This document shows, piece after piece, positions 28,669 through 37,483 of a DNA stretch of 64,000 nt. The stretch is from JAOSJT01 sp035362335 (GTDB lineage: Bacteria; Bacteroidota; Ignavibacteria; SZUA-365). The notes beneath the pieces were generated by a model. The model had not been told where the DNA came from. It ran no database searches and saw nothing but the letters and a program-made list of their open reading frames with translations. The DNA lies in NCBI GenBank assembly GCA_035362335.1, contig DAOSDL010000001.1, forward strand, positions 186,001 to 250,000. Direction: 5' to 3'. Within the stretch, counting starts at the first letter, position 1, and each line of letters begins with the position of its first letter. A program made the position numbers and the translations under genes.

Positions 28669-29571
28669 ATGAGCCGAATCATGAAACAAGCACTCGCAAC
28701 ATCGTCACTCTACCTTGCTCTGGTACTTGCGGTACTGATTCTCCCGGCATGTGAGGACGAACCCCCTTCGGATTATATACCGGTGCCCTATTTGGAGGGA
28801 TATCTCGAGGTGGGAGAGCCCATTCGCAATATCATCGTGGGCATGTCTCAGCCGATCACGGCGCCATTCAGCTATGCTTCGATGATGGTGAAAGATGCCC
28901 AGGTGGTGCTCTCCACCGCCGACAGGGACTACGATCTGGTGTATCGCGAAATAGACAATGTCGGTTCGTACTATTTCCCCGACACCACAGTGTTGGTACA
29001 GCCCGAGACGAAATACAGCATACGTGTACGCATGCCCGATGGAGCGACAATGTCTGCCGAGACCGTCACTCCGCAACGCATTTCCTGGGTGATTCCGCCT
29101 CGCGACGTGTTGCAGTACCCCCAGGACACCACCGTGTTGATCAGTCCCGATTCGCTGCGCATTTCCTGGACAAAGGGGAACTCGCCCGAATATCTCGTCC
29201 GCGTCCGCGTACTCGACACATTGCGCTACGGCTCGTATCTCCAGCCACCCAGCGAGGAAATCAACGAGCGGACGAATAATATCCCGTTCGAGGATCCGGA
29301 CGATCCGCAATTCTACACTTCGGTGCGTTGGGGATTCGTGCAGAGTAATCAGGCCCCTACGGTGTGGGCGGCGTTTCGCTGGTATGGACGCAATGAGGTT
29401 GCTATTCTGGCGGCAGACAAGGCGCTGAACGATTGGTTCAAGGCCACGCAGTGGGGTGGCCGATCGGTGGAATATCGGCCGGAGTACAGCAATGTCAGCG
29501 GCGGTGTGGGGGTGTTTGGCTCCGCGTCGGTGATCACCAAGGAAGTCCTGCTTTTGAAGCGGCAGCGGTAA
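28669..29571 (+). CDS. DUF4249-type outer-membrane lipoprotein
   Basis: The 300-residue protein has a lipoprotein signal peptide with lipobox LPAC (about residue 25), so it should be lipidated and envelope-anchored. The mature part begins near EGYLEVGEPIRNIIVGMSQP and contains beta-rich stretches such as PETKYSIRVRMPDGATMSAE, typical of DUF4249 proteins, which are usually encoded next to TonB receptors. ATG 28669 follows the receptor stop by one base, so the two are coupled. The partner is probably the receptor's surface or periplasmic accessory; the ligand is unknown. Confidence 0.75.
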   Translation: MSRIMKQALATSSLYLALVLAVLILPACEDEPPSDYIPVPYLEGYLEVGEPIRNIIVGMSQPITAPFSYASMMVKDAQVVLSTADRDYDLVYREIDNVGSYYFPDTTVLVQPETKYSIRVRMPDGATMSAETVTPQRISWVIPPRDVLQYPQDTTVLISPDSLRISWTKGNSPEYLVRVRVLDTLRYGSYLQPPSEEINERTNNIPFEDPDDPQFYTSVRWGFVQSNQAPTVWAAFRWYGRNEVAILAADKALNDWFKATQWGGRSVEYRPEYSNVSGGVGVFGSASVITKEVLLLKRQR

Positions 29572-29613
29572 TCGCGAACGATACACGCTGCGAAGCACGC
29601 AGTCGGATTTGCA

Positions 29614-29647
29614 CGTGCCCCGGGGTTGGAAAGAACTCCGGGGCACG
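29614..29647. terminator. GC-rich hairpin after the receptor/lipoprotein pair
   Basis: CGTGCCCCGGGG and CTCCGGGGCACG pair over 12 positions (one G-U), loop about 10 bases, 42 bases after the lipoprotein stop. No T-run follows, so termination efficiency is uncertain. Confidence 0.5.
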
Positions 29648-29810
29648 CGCATGTTATCGATGTGCGGGCGAGCCGAACGCGTTCACCAGGACGCGGTCAC
29701 GCGTTGGTGGTAATTGGATTGGCTGCGAAGCGCCATCGAGTGTGTCGATTAATCGGATTAATTTGTTACCTTTTCCTCGTGAAACCTCACCGGGAATGGA
29801 GACGGAATAC

Positions 29811-30239
29811 ATGAACATCATACGATACGCCATCAAGAAAGAAGAGCTGCATACCTTGCTCCGCAGCATAGGCATACTGCAACCGAAGGAGCGGCTGCTA
29901 TCGGTGAACAATCTCGACTTGCATTCCGATGCGAGTGAAGTGGTGATTGTCACGGTCGTGGCCGAAGCCGAGCGCCCGCTCCCTAAACTCATGGAGCAAT
30001 ACACCGAAGAGGAATTGCGGCGGCGCTTCGTCGAGATGACCATGCTGGAGGATGTAGTCACGAGAGAACTTCGATTGATTGTCGATGAGATGCAGAGCTT
30101 GCGTAAGGAATACGAGCAGCGAAAGCTGGACGTCCGTTCGGAAGAGGACGGAATTCCCGGCTCGGTGGCACAGCATATTCGCGAGCAGTTGCGCAATCTC
30201 CTTTCTCCCGATGCGGACCCATCGAAGGATGGACAGTGA
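29811..30239 (+). CDS. Hypothetical coiled-coil protein
   Basis: This 142-residue protein is not recognised. It starts MNIIRYAIKKEELHTLLRSI, has a short strand-rich middle (EVVIVTVVAEAERPL), and a charged, probably helical second half (EEELRRRFVEMTML, MQSLRKEYEQRKLDVRSEED). No signal peptide or membrane segment is seen, so a cytoplasmic location is likely. ATG 29811 is favoured by GGAG eight bases upstream; an in-frame ATG at 29796 is possible. It stands between the receptor pair and the OmpA protein with its own upstream region. Codon pattern is consistent with a real gene. Confidence 0.6.
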   Translation: MNIIRYAIKKEELHTLLRSIGILQPKERLLSVNNLDLHSDASEVVIVTVVAEAERPLPKLMEQYTEEELRRRFVEMTMLEDVVTRELRLIVDEMQSLRKEYEQRKLDVRSEEDGIPGSVAQHIREQLRNLLSPDADPSKDGQ

Positions 30240-30447
30240 GGATAGTTACAGCCACACCTATCTTTTTTACTTTTCGCTTGCATGTTTCCGGATTCTGCTG
30301 TTCTTTTGTAGAAACCGTAGACTCATGTCAGACTCTTATGGGATACACGGCACGATCGTAAGACGGCGGTCCGGGTGAATTGTCCTCATGTTTCGGGTTT
30401 TATTGATTTCGGAGTAATGTTTCTTGGATCATACATCAGGAGCAGCA

Positions 30448-31968
30448 ATGTTGAAAGTTGTCACCGTGGTCTGTCTCTTCTTGCTCGCCGGCCCATTGGC
30501 GCTGGCGCAGGGAGCGCAGCCAAACGAGACGCAGCGTCGGCCGCACGATGCCGATTATGCCCGCCCCCAGACCTTCGGATTTGGACTCGCCATTTCGCTC
30601 AACCGTTTTGCGGGTGATCTTCAGGATGGAAGCAATTTTCCTGGAGCCACGACGGATTGGAAGATCGGTGTGAATGCGCATGCGCTGTGGCGTTTCGCCG
30701 ATGCCGGTGACTTCGCAACCTTGCACTTGCTCGGCCGCGTCGCGTATTCGCCAGTGGCATCCACACGCACCGGCTCGACAGGAATGACCTTCGAGTACGA
30801 GGACAACCTGCTGCACTTTATCGGGGCGCTGCAGATGCAGTTATTCCCTGAATACGACCTTCGTCCCTACGGTTTCGCCGGCTTCGGTTTCCTGACTTTC
30901 GATCCCACCATCACCGGCAATGACCGTTTCAACTCCGCGCTGGCGGGATTGAAGGAGGATGGCACGAGCTCGCTGACCTTGCCCATGGGTCTCGGTGTGT
31001 CTTGGACCTTGTCCGAGCGCTTTGATTTCTTTGCGGAGTACATGAAAACCCTCACGTTCTCCGATGCCATGGATAAATGGGTATCCGAGGACAACGACAA
31101 TTACAATGCGATCAACTTCGGCTTGACCCTGTATTTGGGCGACAGGCAGCGTGCACCGCAGAAGCCGGAAGCTCCGTTGCCGCAGGCGCCGAAGGATACC
31201 GACGGCGACGGCTTGCTTGATGACGACGAGGTCAGCGTGTACAACACCGATCCGAACAACCGCGACACCGACGGTGATGGTCTGAGCGACGGCGACGAAG
31301 TCAATACATACAAAACCGATCCCACGCTGCGCGACACGGATTATGATCGCCTGCTCGACGGTGAAGAAGTGTTGACGCATCGCACCGATCCCAAGTTGAA
31401 GGATACCGATGGTGACGGTTGCGGCGATGGCGACGAAGTGCTCGACATGAAGACGAATCCGCTGAACAAAGACACCGATGGCGACGGTTTGACCGATTGC
31501 GATGAGCGCAATGTGTACCGCACCAACCCGCTCGTGAAGGACACCGATACCGACGGTGCAGATGACGGCAAGGAAGTGCGTGACGGCACCGATCCGCTGG
31601 TGGCCGACGTGTTGAAGATCGAGGAATCCGGAGAGATCGTCCTTGAAGGAATCACGTTTGAGACCAACAGCGCGCAGATTCGCCCGGAATCCGAGCAGAC
31701 TTTGACCAAGGCGGTGAACACGTTGCGTACGAATCCGCAACTCCGCGTGGAGATTCAGGGCCACACCGACGACGTCGGCAGCGACCGCGCGAACCTGCGT
31801 CTCAGCGACGCCCGTGCGAATTCCGTGCGCGACTATTTGATTCAGCGTGGAATCGACGGTGGCAGAATGACCGCGAAGGGCTACGGAGAGACCGATCCGC
31901 TCGTGCCCAACGATACGAACGAGAATCGCTCGAAAAATCGACGCATTCAGTTCCAGGTCCTCAAGTAA
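30448..31968 (+). CDS. OmpA-family outer-membrane protein with thrombospondin type-3 calcium-binding repeats
   Basis: The 506-residue protein has a signal peptide (VVCLFLLAGPLALA, then Q) and an N-terminal eight-strand-like barrel (about 30-235: FGFGLAISLNRFAGD through INFGLTLYLGDR). Six TSP3 repeats (about 250-395) have the DTDGDGL core, for example DTDGDGLLDDDEV and DTDGDGLSDGDEV, and should bind calcium. The C-terminal OmpA domain (about 400-506) binds peptidoglycan and contains FETNSAQIRPESEQTL, IQGHTDDVGSDRANLRLSDAR and NRRIQF. It links the outer membrane to murein. An AGGAG Shine-Dalgarno precedes ATG 30448. Confidence 0.95.
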   Translation: MLKVVTVVCLFLLAGPLALAQGAQPNETQRRPHDADYARPQTFGFGLAISLNRFAGDLQDGSNFPGATTDWKIGVNAHALWRFADAGDFATLHLLGRVAYSPVASTRTGSTGMTFEYEDNLLHFIGALQMQLFPEYDLRPYGFAGFGFLTFDPTITGNDRFNSALAGLKEDGTSSLTLPMGLGVSWTLSERFDFFAEYMKTLTFSDAMDKWVSEDNDNYNAINFGLTLYLGDRQRAPQKPEAPLPQAPKDTDGDGLLDDDEVSVYNTDPNNRDTDGDGLSDGDEVNTYKTDPTLRDTDYDRLLDGEEVLTHRTDPKLKDTDGDGCGDGDEVLDMKTNPLNKDTDGDGLTDCDERNVYRTNPLVKDTDTDGADDGKEVRDGTDPLVADVLKIEESGEIVLEGITFETNSAQIRPESEQTLTKAVNTLRTNPQLRVEIQGHTDDVGSDRANLRLSDARANSVRDYLIQRGIDGGRMTAKGYGETDPLVPNDTNENRSKNRRIQFQVLK

Positions 31969-31979
31969 ACATCAATCAT

Positions 31980-32088
31980 GGAGACTGTCCGAACAGCATT
32001 GTAATGACCCAGAAGAAGGCGGCGTTGACACTGCTCCTGATCAGCGCCTCTTTCAGAATGTCAACAGCATGATGTTCGGACAGTCTCC
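31980..32088. repeat. 109-bp element with perfect 16-bp terminal inverted repeats (MITE-like candidate)
   Basis: GGAGACTGTCCGAACA (31980-31995) and its exact reverse complement (32073-32088) bound a 77-bp core that itself contains GTTGACA (32024-32030) and TGTCAAC (32059-32065). It lies 11 bases after the OmpA stop. The nested symmetry and size suit a small non-autonomous element or a structured 3' RNA. No target-site duplication is evident and there is no T-run for a terminator. Confidence 0.55.
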
Positions 32089-32515
32089 ACTCTCACGACA
32101 ACGATAAGGAGAATCGCGCACGGAAACTGCGAGCAGTCTGTCCCAAATAACGGATATTCACCGCTTTTTGGTTGCTACAGCCGCCGTCCCGGTGTGTTTT
32201 TCCATATCACCCTCTCAGCAGCGCCAGCTCGAGAGACTCCCCTGAGCCCCGGATGCGGCGATCCACGACATCCACCCTCAATCGTGCATGCCGCGTACCC
32301 TCACTTCCGGAGCTCGCTGTCCTTAGTCCGGCATGTGTACCGTTCCCTCACGGATGACATGCCGAAACAATCCTATTGCTGTGACGCCACGCCGTATCGG
32401 CGCCCTCCAGCATTCGCCTGAATGCAGTTGCACTCGCTGACTTCCGTAAGGATCAACGAGGACCATGTGAGGTTGTAGAACGAATCTGATTCAAGAACGG
32501 AAACCGGACGGTACC
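32089..32515. other. Intergenic region before the sigma-54 activator
   Basis: About 430 bases with no convincing gene, RNA or sigma-54-type promoter that I can see. Short open frames of 61-75 codons here have Pro/Ser/His-rich, family-free products and are probably chance. Confidence 0.4.
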
Positions 32516-33892
32516 ATGGCAGAAAAACTGGTGTTCATCGTGGACGACGAGGAGCCGCTTCGTCGTATGGTCTCCCAAAAAATTACCAAGAGTTGGGGAT
32601 ACCGCGCGCGGTCATTCGGCAACGGGGAGACGGCATTAGCCGCTCTCGACGATGCCCCGGATGCGATTCTTCTCGACCTATCCTTGGGCGAGCTTGGCGG
32701 AATCGAATTTTACAAGGAAGTGCGCAGACGCAACCCCGACATCCCGGTGATCATGCTCGCCGAGGCAGAAAGCCCGCAGCTCGTGACGGAGGCGATAAAA
32801 CTTGGTGCGGTGAGCATACTGAGCAAACCGATTGATTTCACGCAACTCGAAGTGGCCCTGAAAACCGCATCGAAGCTCTCCAGAATCAGCAAGGAACTTG
32901 CGAGGATGAGCGAATCGATGGAAGAGACGGTATCCAGTGGCTCGCTCATCGCGGAATCGCGGCCCATGCAGCTCGTTGAGCGCTTGATCGGAAAGATCAA
33001 GGATACCGACATGACCGTATTGATCACCGGAGAAAGCGGCAGCGGCAAAGAAATGGTCGCCCGGGCGATTCATTTCACCGGCAAGCGCAGGAGAGGGCCG
33101 TTCGTCGTCCTGAATTGCGCGGCCATCCCCGCTGATCTGCTCGAGAGCGAACTCTTCGGTCATGAGCGTGGAGCGTTCACAGGGGCGACGCAGCGAAAGG
33201 TGGGAAAATTCGAGCAAGCTGACGGCGGAACGATTTTCCTGGATGAAATCGGAGATCTCGATCTTGCACTGCAGGCAAAACTGCTCCGAGTCCTGCAGTA
33301 CAAGGAGATTGAACGCGTCGGCGGAGATCGCACCATCAAGATCGACGCGCGCATTCTTGCCGCCACCAATCGCAATCTCAAGGAGTCGGTGAAGAAGAAA
33401 CTGTTCCGCGAGGATCTGTACTACCGCCTCGCCAGCTTCCCCATTCACATGCCGAGCCTTCGCGAGCGTGGTCCGGATATTATCATCCTCGCGGAATCCT
33501 TCGTCAGCAAGTACGCGGATGAGTTTTCACGCAGTGTCAAAGGCTTTACACGCGAAGCGATCGAAATCATGTATCACTACCCGTGGCCGGGTAATGTGCG
33601 TGAATTGGAGAGCGCGGTGAAACGCGCGGTGATTTTGGCCGAGGATGAACTGATCACGGCGCAGGACCTTCCGGTCGTTGCTCAACCGTTCAAGGATTCG
33701 AGTATGGAGCTCGAGGTCGAAGGCCGCTTGTTCCACGACAACAAAATCGTCCCTTTGGACAAAATCAAGGAACAGGCCATTCGCCGAGCGGTGGAAATCA
33801 CGCGCGGCAACCTCGCGCAAACCGCTCGCCAGCTCGAAATCAGTCGTTCGACACTGTACAAGTTGATCGAGAAGTACAAAGTAAAACTCTGA
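32516..33892 (+). CDS. Sigma-54-dependent response regulator (NtrC/AtoC type) with an atypical receiver domain
   Basis: The 458-residue protein has a receiver domain (1-125), an AAA+ sigma-54 activator domain (about 145-380) and a Fis-type HTH at the C-terminus (LAQTARQLEISRSTLYKLIE). The AAA+ core is intact: Walker A GESGSGKE at 172-179, GAFTGA at 219-224 for sigma-54 contact, and the Walker B region GGTIFLDEIGDL. The receiver keeps Asp10/Asp11, phosphoacceptor Asp54 and Lys104. The usual signalling Thr/Ser is Ala82 (in VIMLAEAES), and the usual aromatic switch residue is Ile101. No histidine kinase is adjacent. It should drive promoters with RNA polymerase-sigma-54. Confidence 0.93.
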   Translation: MAEKLVFIVDDEEPLRRMVSQKITKSWGYRARSFGNGETALAALDDAPDAILLDLSLGELGGIEFYKEVRRRNPDIPVIMLAEAESPQLVTEAIKLGAVSILSKPIDFTQLEVALKTASKLSRISKELARMSESMEETVSSGSLIAESRPMQLVERLIGKIKDTDMTVLITGESGSGKEMVARAIHFTGKRRRGPFVVLNCAAIPADLLESELFGHERGAFTGATQRKVGKFEQADGGTIFLDEIGDLDLALQAKLLRVLQYKEIERVGGDRTIKIDARILAATNRNLKESVKKKLFREDLYYRLASFPIHMPSLRERGPDIIILAESFVSKYADEFSRSVKGFTREAIEIMYHYPWPGNVRELESAVKRAVILAEDELITAQDLPVVAQPFKDSSMELEVEGRLFHDNKIVPLDKIKEQAIRRAVEITRGNLAQTARQLEISRSTLYKLIEKYKVKL

Positions 33893-33906
33893 CGCACAGA
33901 TATCCC

Positions 33907-33944
33907 GCTGCCGCATGGCGAAGGACAGTGCGTCATGCGGCAGC
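33907..33944. terminator. Perfect 11-bp hairpin between the sigma-54 activator and the FAD dehydrogenase
   Basis: GCTGCCGCATG (33907-33917) and CATGCGGCAGC (33934-33944) form a perfect stem with a 16-base loop. It starts 14 bases after the regulator stop and ends six bases before the next ATG, so it covers that gene's ribosome-binding region. No T-run follows. It may terminate transcription or restrain translation. Confidence 0.5.
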
Positions 33945-33950
33945 GAGACT

Positions 33951-35594
33951 ATGAATATCGAACTCACCTTTCCCTATCTGCACACACCAGACGAGGTCGC
34001 TGCCGCCGTGGCGCAGCGATGCGGCAATGCAGTGCCTTTTCGCATTCTCAAACGCAGTATCGATGCACGACAGCATCGGTCTATTCGTGTACAATACTCC
34101 ATCAGTACGGATTGCTCCGACCCCGCCGAGGAAATCCATGCGGCGGTGCGGAGGCAGGCGGCTCGTCTGCTCGCAACAGGAGCAACGCAACGGTTTCGTC
34201 CGGTAGTGGTGGGGAGTGGACCGGGAGGCATATTCTGCGCGGATTGGTTGTTGCTGCACGGTTTTCGGCCCATGCTGCTCGAACAGGGTCCGGAAATGCG
34301 CCGACGCGTACGGGATATGGCGCACTTCATGAAGCACGGAGAGCTTCATCCGTACTCCAATATCTGCTTCGGTGCCGGAGGCGCCGGAACGTATAGCGAT
34401 GGCAAGCTGATCACGCGTATCCGTTCCCCGTACATTTCCTTCATCATGCGCCGCTTCGTGGAATTTGGCGCTCCCGAAGATATCCGCTACGTGTACAATC
34501 CACACCTCGGTTCGAATAAAATCCGGCAGTGTATCACGCGTCTGCTGGATGATCTCGCGCAACGTGGGGTGAGTCTTCGCTACGAGACCCGCGTGACCGG
34601 GTTGTCGTTGCATGGGAGTTCGGGGACTATCGACGTGCGCACGGATGTGGATGCCGACCCGCTCGAGGCCCATGCGGTGTTTCTGGCCACAGGGCATTCC
34701 GCACGTGACGTCTACCGCTTCCTTCGTGAAGGAGACGTGACCATGGAAGCCAAGGACTTCGCCATCGGGGTGCGCGTCGAACATCCAGCCGACAGCATTT
34801 GCACGATGCAATACGGCGCTTCATACAAGCAGCACTACCCCGGCATAGAAACAGCACAATACAAGCTGGCACGCACATGGAAGGACGAGGACCGCGCGGT
34901 GTATTCCTTCTGCATGTGTCCCGGCGGTTACGTGCTGAATGCGAGTTCGAGTACGGACGGGGTCGTAACCAACGGCATGAGCAATTATTTGAAGAGCGGA
35001 AGATTTTCCAATGCTGCCATTGTGGTGAACGTCTCTGCTCGGGATCTCGAAAGGGAAGGGTATGGAGGTCTCGATGGAGGCGTGCGCTTCCAGGCGGATC
35101 TGGAATCCGCGTTCAGGGCGTCGGTCAATCCGGCCGGTTCATGCGCAACCATCCCCGGACAGCGCCTGAAGGATTTTCTCGAAGGACGGGAGAGCGGCAC
35201 GCTGTCGCCGAGTTCCTGCGTCAACCCTGTGGCACCCGCGGCTATACACCGCTTGTTGCCGGAGTACATTCGCGCGAGTCTCGTACGTGGCTTCGAGGCC
35301 TTCGACCGCAAGATGACGGGTTTCGCCAGACATGCTGAGGCGCAGATCTTCGGAGTGGAAAGCCGAACCTCCTCGCCGTATCGCATATCGCGGGACGGAG
35401 TGACTCTCCGCTCACCGTCGCTCGAAGGCCTGTATCCTGTAGGCGAAGGTGCAGGCTATGCCGGGGGTATCACTTCGGCCGCGGTGGATGGAATACGTGC
35501 CGCCCAGGCGTGGATCGCGTCGTTCATCGAACCCGACGAGCGTTTTCAACAAAAAAGCCGTTCCGCACTTGATCCCGGAGCCGAAGAGGCGTAA
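33951..35594 (+). CDS. FAD-dependent dehydrogenase (COG2509 family)
   Basis: This 547-residue flavoprotein of the large NAD(FAD)-dependent dehydrogenase family COG2509 has unknown physiological substrate. A small N-terminal domain (1-80) precedes the dinucleotide fold VVVGSGPGGIFCADWLLLHG (GSGPGG at 88-93) with LEQG at the end of the second strand. Further family marks are NICFGAGGAGTYSDGKLITR, FLATGHSARDVY, MCPGGYVLNASS and the C-terminal FAD contact LYPVGEGAGYAGGITSAAVDGIRAA. ATG 33951 is chosen over an in-frame start 12 codons earlier that lies in the hairpin. It is followed by a tiny membrane-peptide gene. Confidence 0.88.
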   Translation: MNIELTFPYLHTPDEVAAAVAQRCGNAVPFRILKRSIDARQHRSIRVQYSISTDCSDPAEEIHAAVRRQAARLLATGATQRFRPVVVGSGPGGIFCADWLLLHGFRPMLLEQGPEMRRRVRDMAHFMKHGELHPYSNICFGAGGAGTYSDGKLITRIRSPYISFIMRRFVEFGAPEDIRYVYNPHLGSNKIRQCITRLLDDLAQRGVSLRYETRVTGLSLHGSSGTIDVRTDVDADPLEAHAVFLATGHSARDVYRFLREGDVTMEAKDFAIGVRVEHPADSICTMQYGASYKQHYPGIETAQYKLARTWKDEDRAVYSFCMCPGGYVLNASSSTDGVVTNGMSNYLKSGRFSNAAIVVNVSARDLEREGYGGLDGGVRFQADLESAFRASVNPAGSCATIPGQRLKDFLEGRESGTLSPSSCVNPVAPAAIHRLLPEYIRASLVRGFEAFDRKMTGFARHAEAQIFGVESRTSSPYRISRDGVTLRSPSLEGLYPVGEGAGYAGGITSAAVDGIRAAQAWIASFIEPDERFQQKSRSALDPGAEEA

Positions 35595-35632
35595 TATCGC
35601 AGATCGGAACCTGAACTCATTTCATCGCAACC

Positions 35633-35782
35633 ATGAGCATCAACGAAATCACCACCCTCGTATTCAGTGTCGTCACTCTTCTTTTCGCCCTCTACGGCTT
35701 CATCCTTCTTGTCCGCGTGGGTAGCCGCGTCATTCGCGCGCTCGACGTGTACATTGCGAAGAATGAGAGCAAAGCGCAGTAA
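35633..35782 (+). CDS. Small single-span membrane protein (49 residues)
   Basis: An ATG at 35633 opens a 49-codon frame: MSINEITTLVFSVVTLLFA, a continuation rich in Leu/Ile/Val, then a basic segment (RVGSRVIRALD) and a charged end (AKNESKAQ). It predicts one membrane helix (about residues 8-28) with a cytoplasmic basic tail. It lies 38 bases after the FAD dehydrogenase on the same strand. No strong Shine-Dalgarno is seen. The clean helix/tail pattern argues for a real small gene; function unknown. Confidence 0.55.
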   Translation: MSINEITTLVFSVVTLLFALYGFILLVRVGSRVIRALDVYIAKNESKAQ

Positions 35783-35814
35783 GCCCACGACGAAGCACTG
35801 AGCCCACGGTCCGC

Positions 35815-37245
35815 TTATCGCGTGACGAGGAAGGTCCGTGCAATGCGCTGTCCGCCACTCTCCAACGTGAGGATGTAGCTCCCCTGCGGCAACGTTGAAA
35901 CGTCAATGGCACGGGATTGCAGTCCGCCGGGACCGAGCTGCTCGACCACCTTGCGCTCACGACCGAGCATGTCAACTATGCGTAACCGCGCGTGACCTGA
36001 TTCGGGAACGCTGACGCGTACATGCAGCGCCGCATCGTCGGCAGTCACTGGATGCGGATGAAAGCTGTCGATGGAGAGCCCGCCTCGTTGTGGTGATGCC
36101 GGGATGCTGCTTACGGTGGAGGTGAAGCGAAGAATCTCCCCACTGAAACTGCATGCATAAAGCTCGTTGGCAGCATCGACGCCGAAGGAGGCGATGTTCT
36201 GATTGGAGCGCAGCAACAGGGTGTTCTCCGCATTGCCGGGGCCGGCGTAATCCAGAGCCCAGATATTACCCGAAACAAAATCGGCGTAGATGTACTTGCT
36301 CTGGAGTGCTGGGACGCGCGATCCGCGGTACACATAGCCGCCAGTAATGGAAGCGCCATCAGAACGCCCGTAGGTCACCACCGGTTTTTCCAGACCGCTT
36401 TCGTCACAGCCGCTATTGGGACTGTAGCAGACAAACCCTTCCATGACTCGCCAACCGTAATTCTTGCCTCGTTCGATAATATCCACCTCCTCAAAACGAT
36501 TCTGGCCGACGTCACCGGTCCACAGCCGTCCACTTGCCCTGTCGAAGCTAAAGCGCCAGGGGTTGCGCAGCCCATAGGCCCAGATCTCCTCGCGCTGACC
36601 GGCGGTATTGCCCGCGAACGGATTGTCGGCAGGAATCGCGTAGCGCTTGTCGGCGGTCTCCCGCGATACATCGATACGGAGGATTTTGCCGAGGAGATTG
36701 CCGAGGTTCTGCGCATTGTTCTGCGGATCGCCGCCTGATCCGCCATCGCCCGTGGCAATGTAGAGAAAACCGTCGGGGCCGAACGCGATTTGTCCGCCGT
36801 TGTGATTGCTGTACGGCTGCGCAAATTCCAGAAGCACACGTTCGCTGAGTGGATCCGCCGCATGAACTGCACCAGCGGCGATGGAGAAGCGGGAAATGAC
36901 GGTGCGGCGCGGGTTGCTGGCGGTGTAATTCACGTAAAAATAGCCGTTCTGTGTGAACGCCGGATCGAAGGCCAGGCCGAGGAGCCCTTCTTCGTTACCG
37001 GATGAATTCACGCGGCTTCGAATATCGAGAAACACTGTGCTCGCTGTCGCCGAGCTGCTGTTTTCGAAAGTGAGAATTCTACCCGACTGCTCCACCACAT
37101 ACAGACGGTTGCTCCCATCGCCCGCGTGCTGCAGGTCGACGGGGCGATTGAAGGAAAGGGCGGGAAAGGCGTTTTCCAACACAACCTGAGCGCGCAGGAG
37201 GGCAGGAGAAATCAGTGCGAAGAGAAGGGCTATGGCAATGCGCAT
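35815..37245 (-). CDS. Secreted PQQ-dependent sugar (glucose/sorbosone-type) dehydrogenase with T9SS sorting domain
   Basis: The 476-residue protein has a signal peptide (IAIALLFALISPALLRA). A six-bladed beta-propeller of the soluble glucose/sorbosone dehydrogenase family follows (about 25-380), including NEEGLLGLAFDPAF, SNHNGGQIAFGPDGFLYIAT with the catalytic-type His, GDGGSGGDPQNNAQN, WAYGLRNPWRFSFD and GENYGW-like GKNYGWRVMEG. The C-terminal 80 residues are a type-A T9SS sorting domain ending GSYILTLESGGQRIARTFLV. It should oxidise a sugar or aldose outside the cell with PQQ; substrate unknown. ATG 37245 begins the signal peptide. It converges with the preceding plus-strand genes. Confidence 0.9.
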   Translation of the reverse strand: MRIAIALLFALISPALLRAQVVLENAFPALSFNRPVDLQHAGDGSNRLYVVEQSGRILTFENSSSATASTVFLDIRSRVNSSGNEEGLLGLAFDPAFTQNGYFYVNYTASNPRRTVISRFSIAAGAVHAADPLSERVLLEFAQPYSNHNGGQIAFGPDGFLYIATGDGGSGGDPQNNAQNLGNLLGKILRIDVSRETADKRYAIPADNPFAGNTAGQREEIWAYGLRNPWRFSFDRASGRLWTGDVGQNRFEEVDIIERGKNYGWRVMEGFVCYSPNSGCDESGLEKPVVTYGRSDGASITGGYVYRGSRVPALQSKYIYADFVSGNIWALDYAGPGNAENTLLLRSNQNIASFGVDAANELYACSFSGEILRFTSTVSSIPASPQRGGLSIDSFHPHPVTADDAALHVRVSVPESGHARLRIVDMLGRERKVVEQLGPGGLQSRAIDVSTLPQGSYILTLESGGQRIARTFLVTR

Positions 37246-37310
37246 TGCTGGTATCCTTGCGTTGTTTCCGGGGATAGCAGCACAACAGGAAAGTCGGGCG
37301 GAGGGTTCAT

Positions 37311-37342
37311 AAAAAAACCCTCCCGCGGGGAACGGGAGGGTT
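37311..37342 (-). terminator. Rho-independent terminator for the minus-strand pepT/AhpD-like unit
   Basis: Read on the minus strand, AACCCTCCCG and CGGGAGGGTT form a 10-bp stem with a seven-base loop, followed by a run of T (37317-37311). It lies about 140 bases past the AhpD-like stop and ahead of the sugar-dehydrogenase start. Confidence 0.85.
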
Positions 37343-37483
37343 ACCAAGCGTTTTTTCTAATCCCGGTAGGGAGGGCCGGGAGTAGAGCTATTGGCACATC
37401 AAATGTAACACGGCGCATGAAAAAAACAAAGGGAAAAATGCGGGATGGAGAGCCGCTGACGCGTCTCCATCACCCATCGCCGG

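Noticed and set aside
32172..32421. Short plus-strand frames (61 and 75 codons) before the sigma-54 activator
   Set aside because: Two overlapping frames with Pro/Ser/His-rich products and no ribosome site; likely chance.
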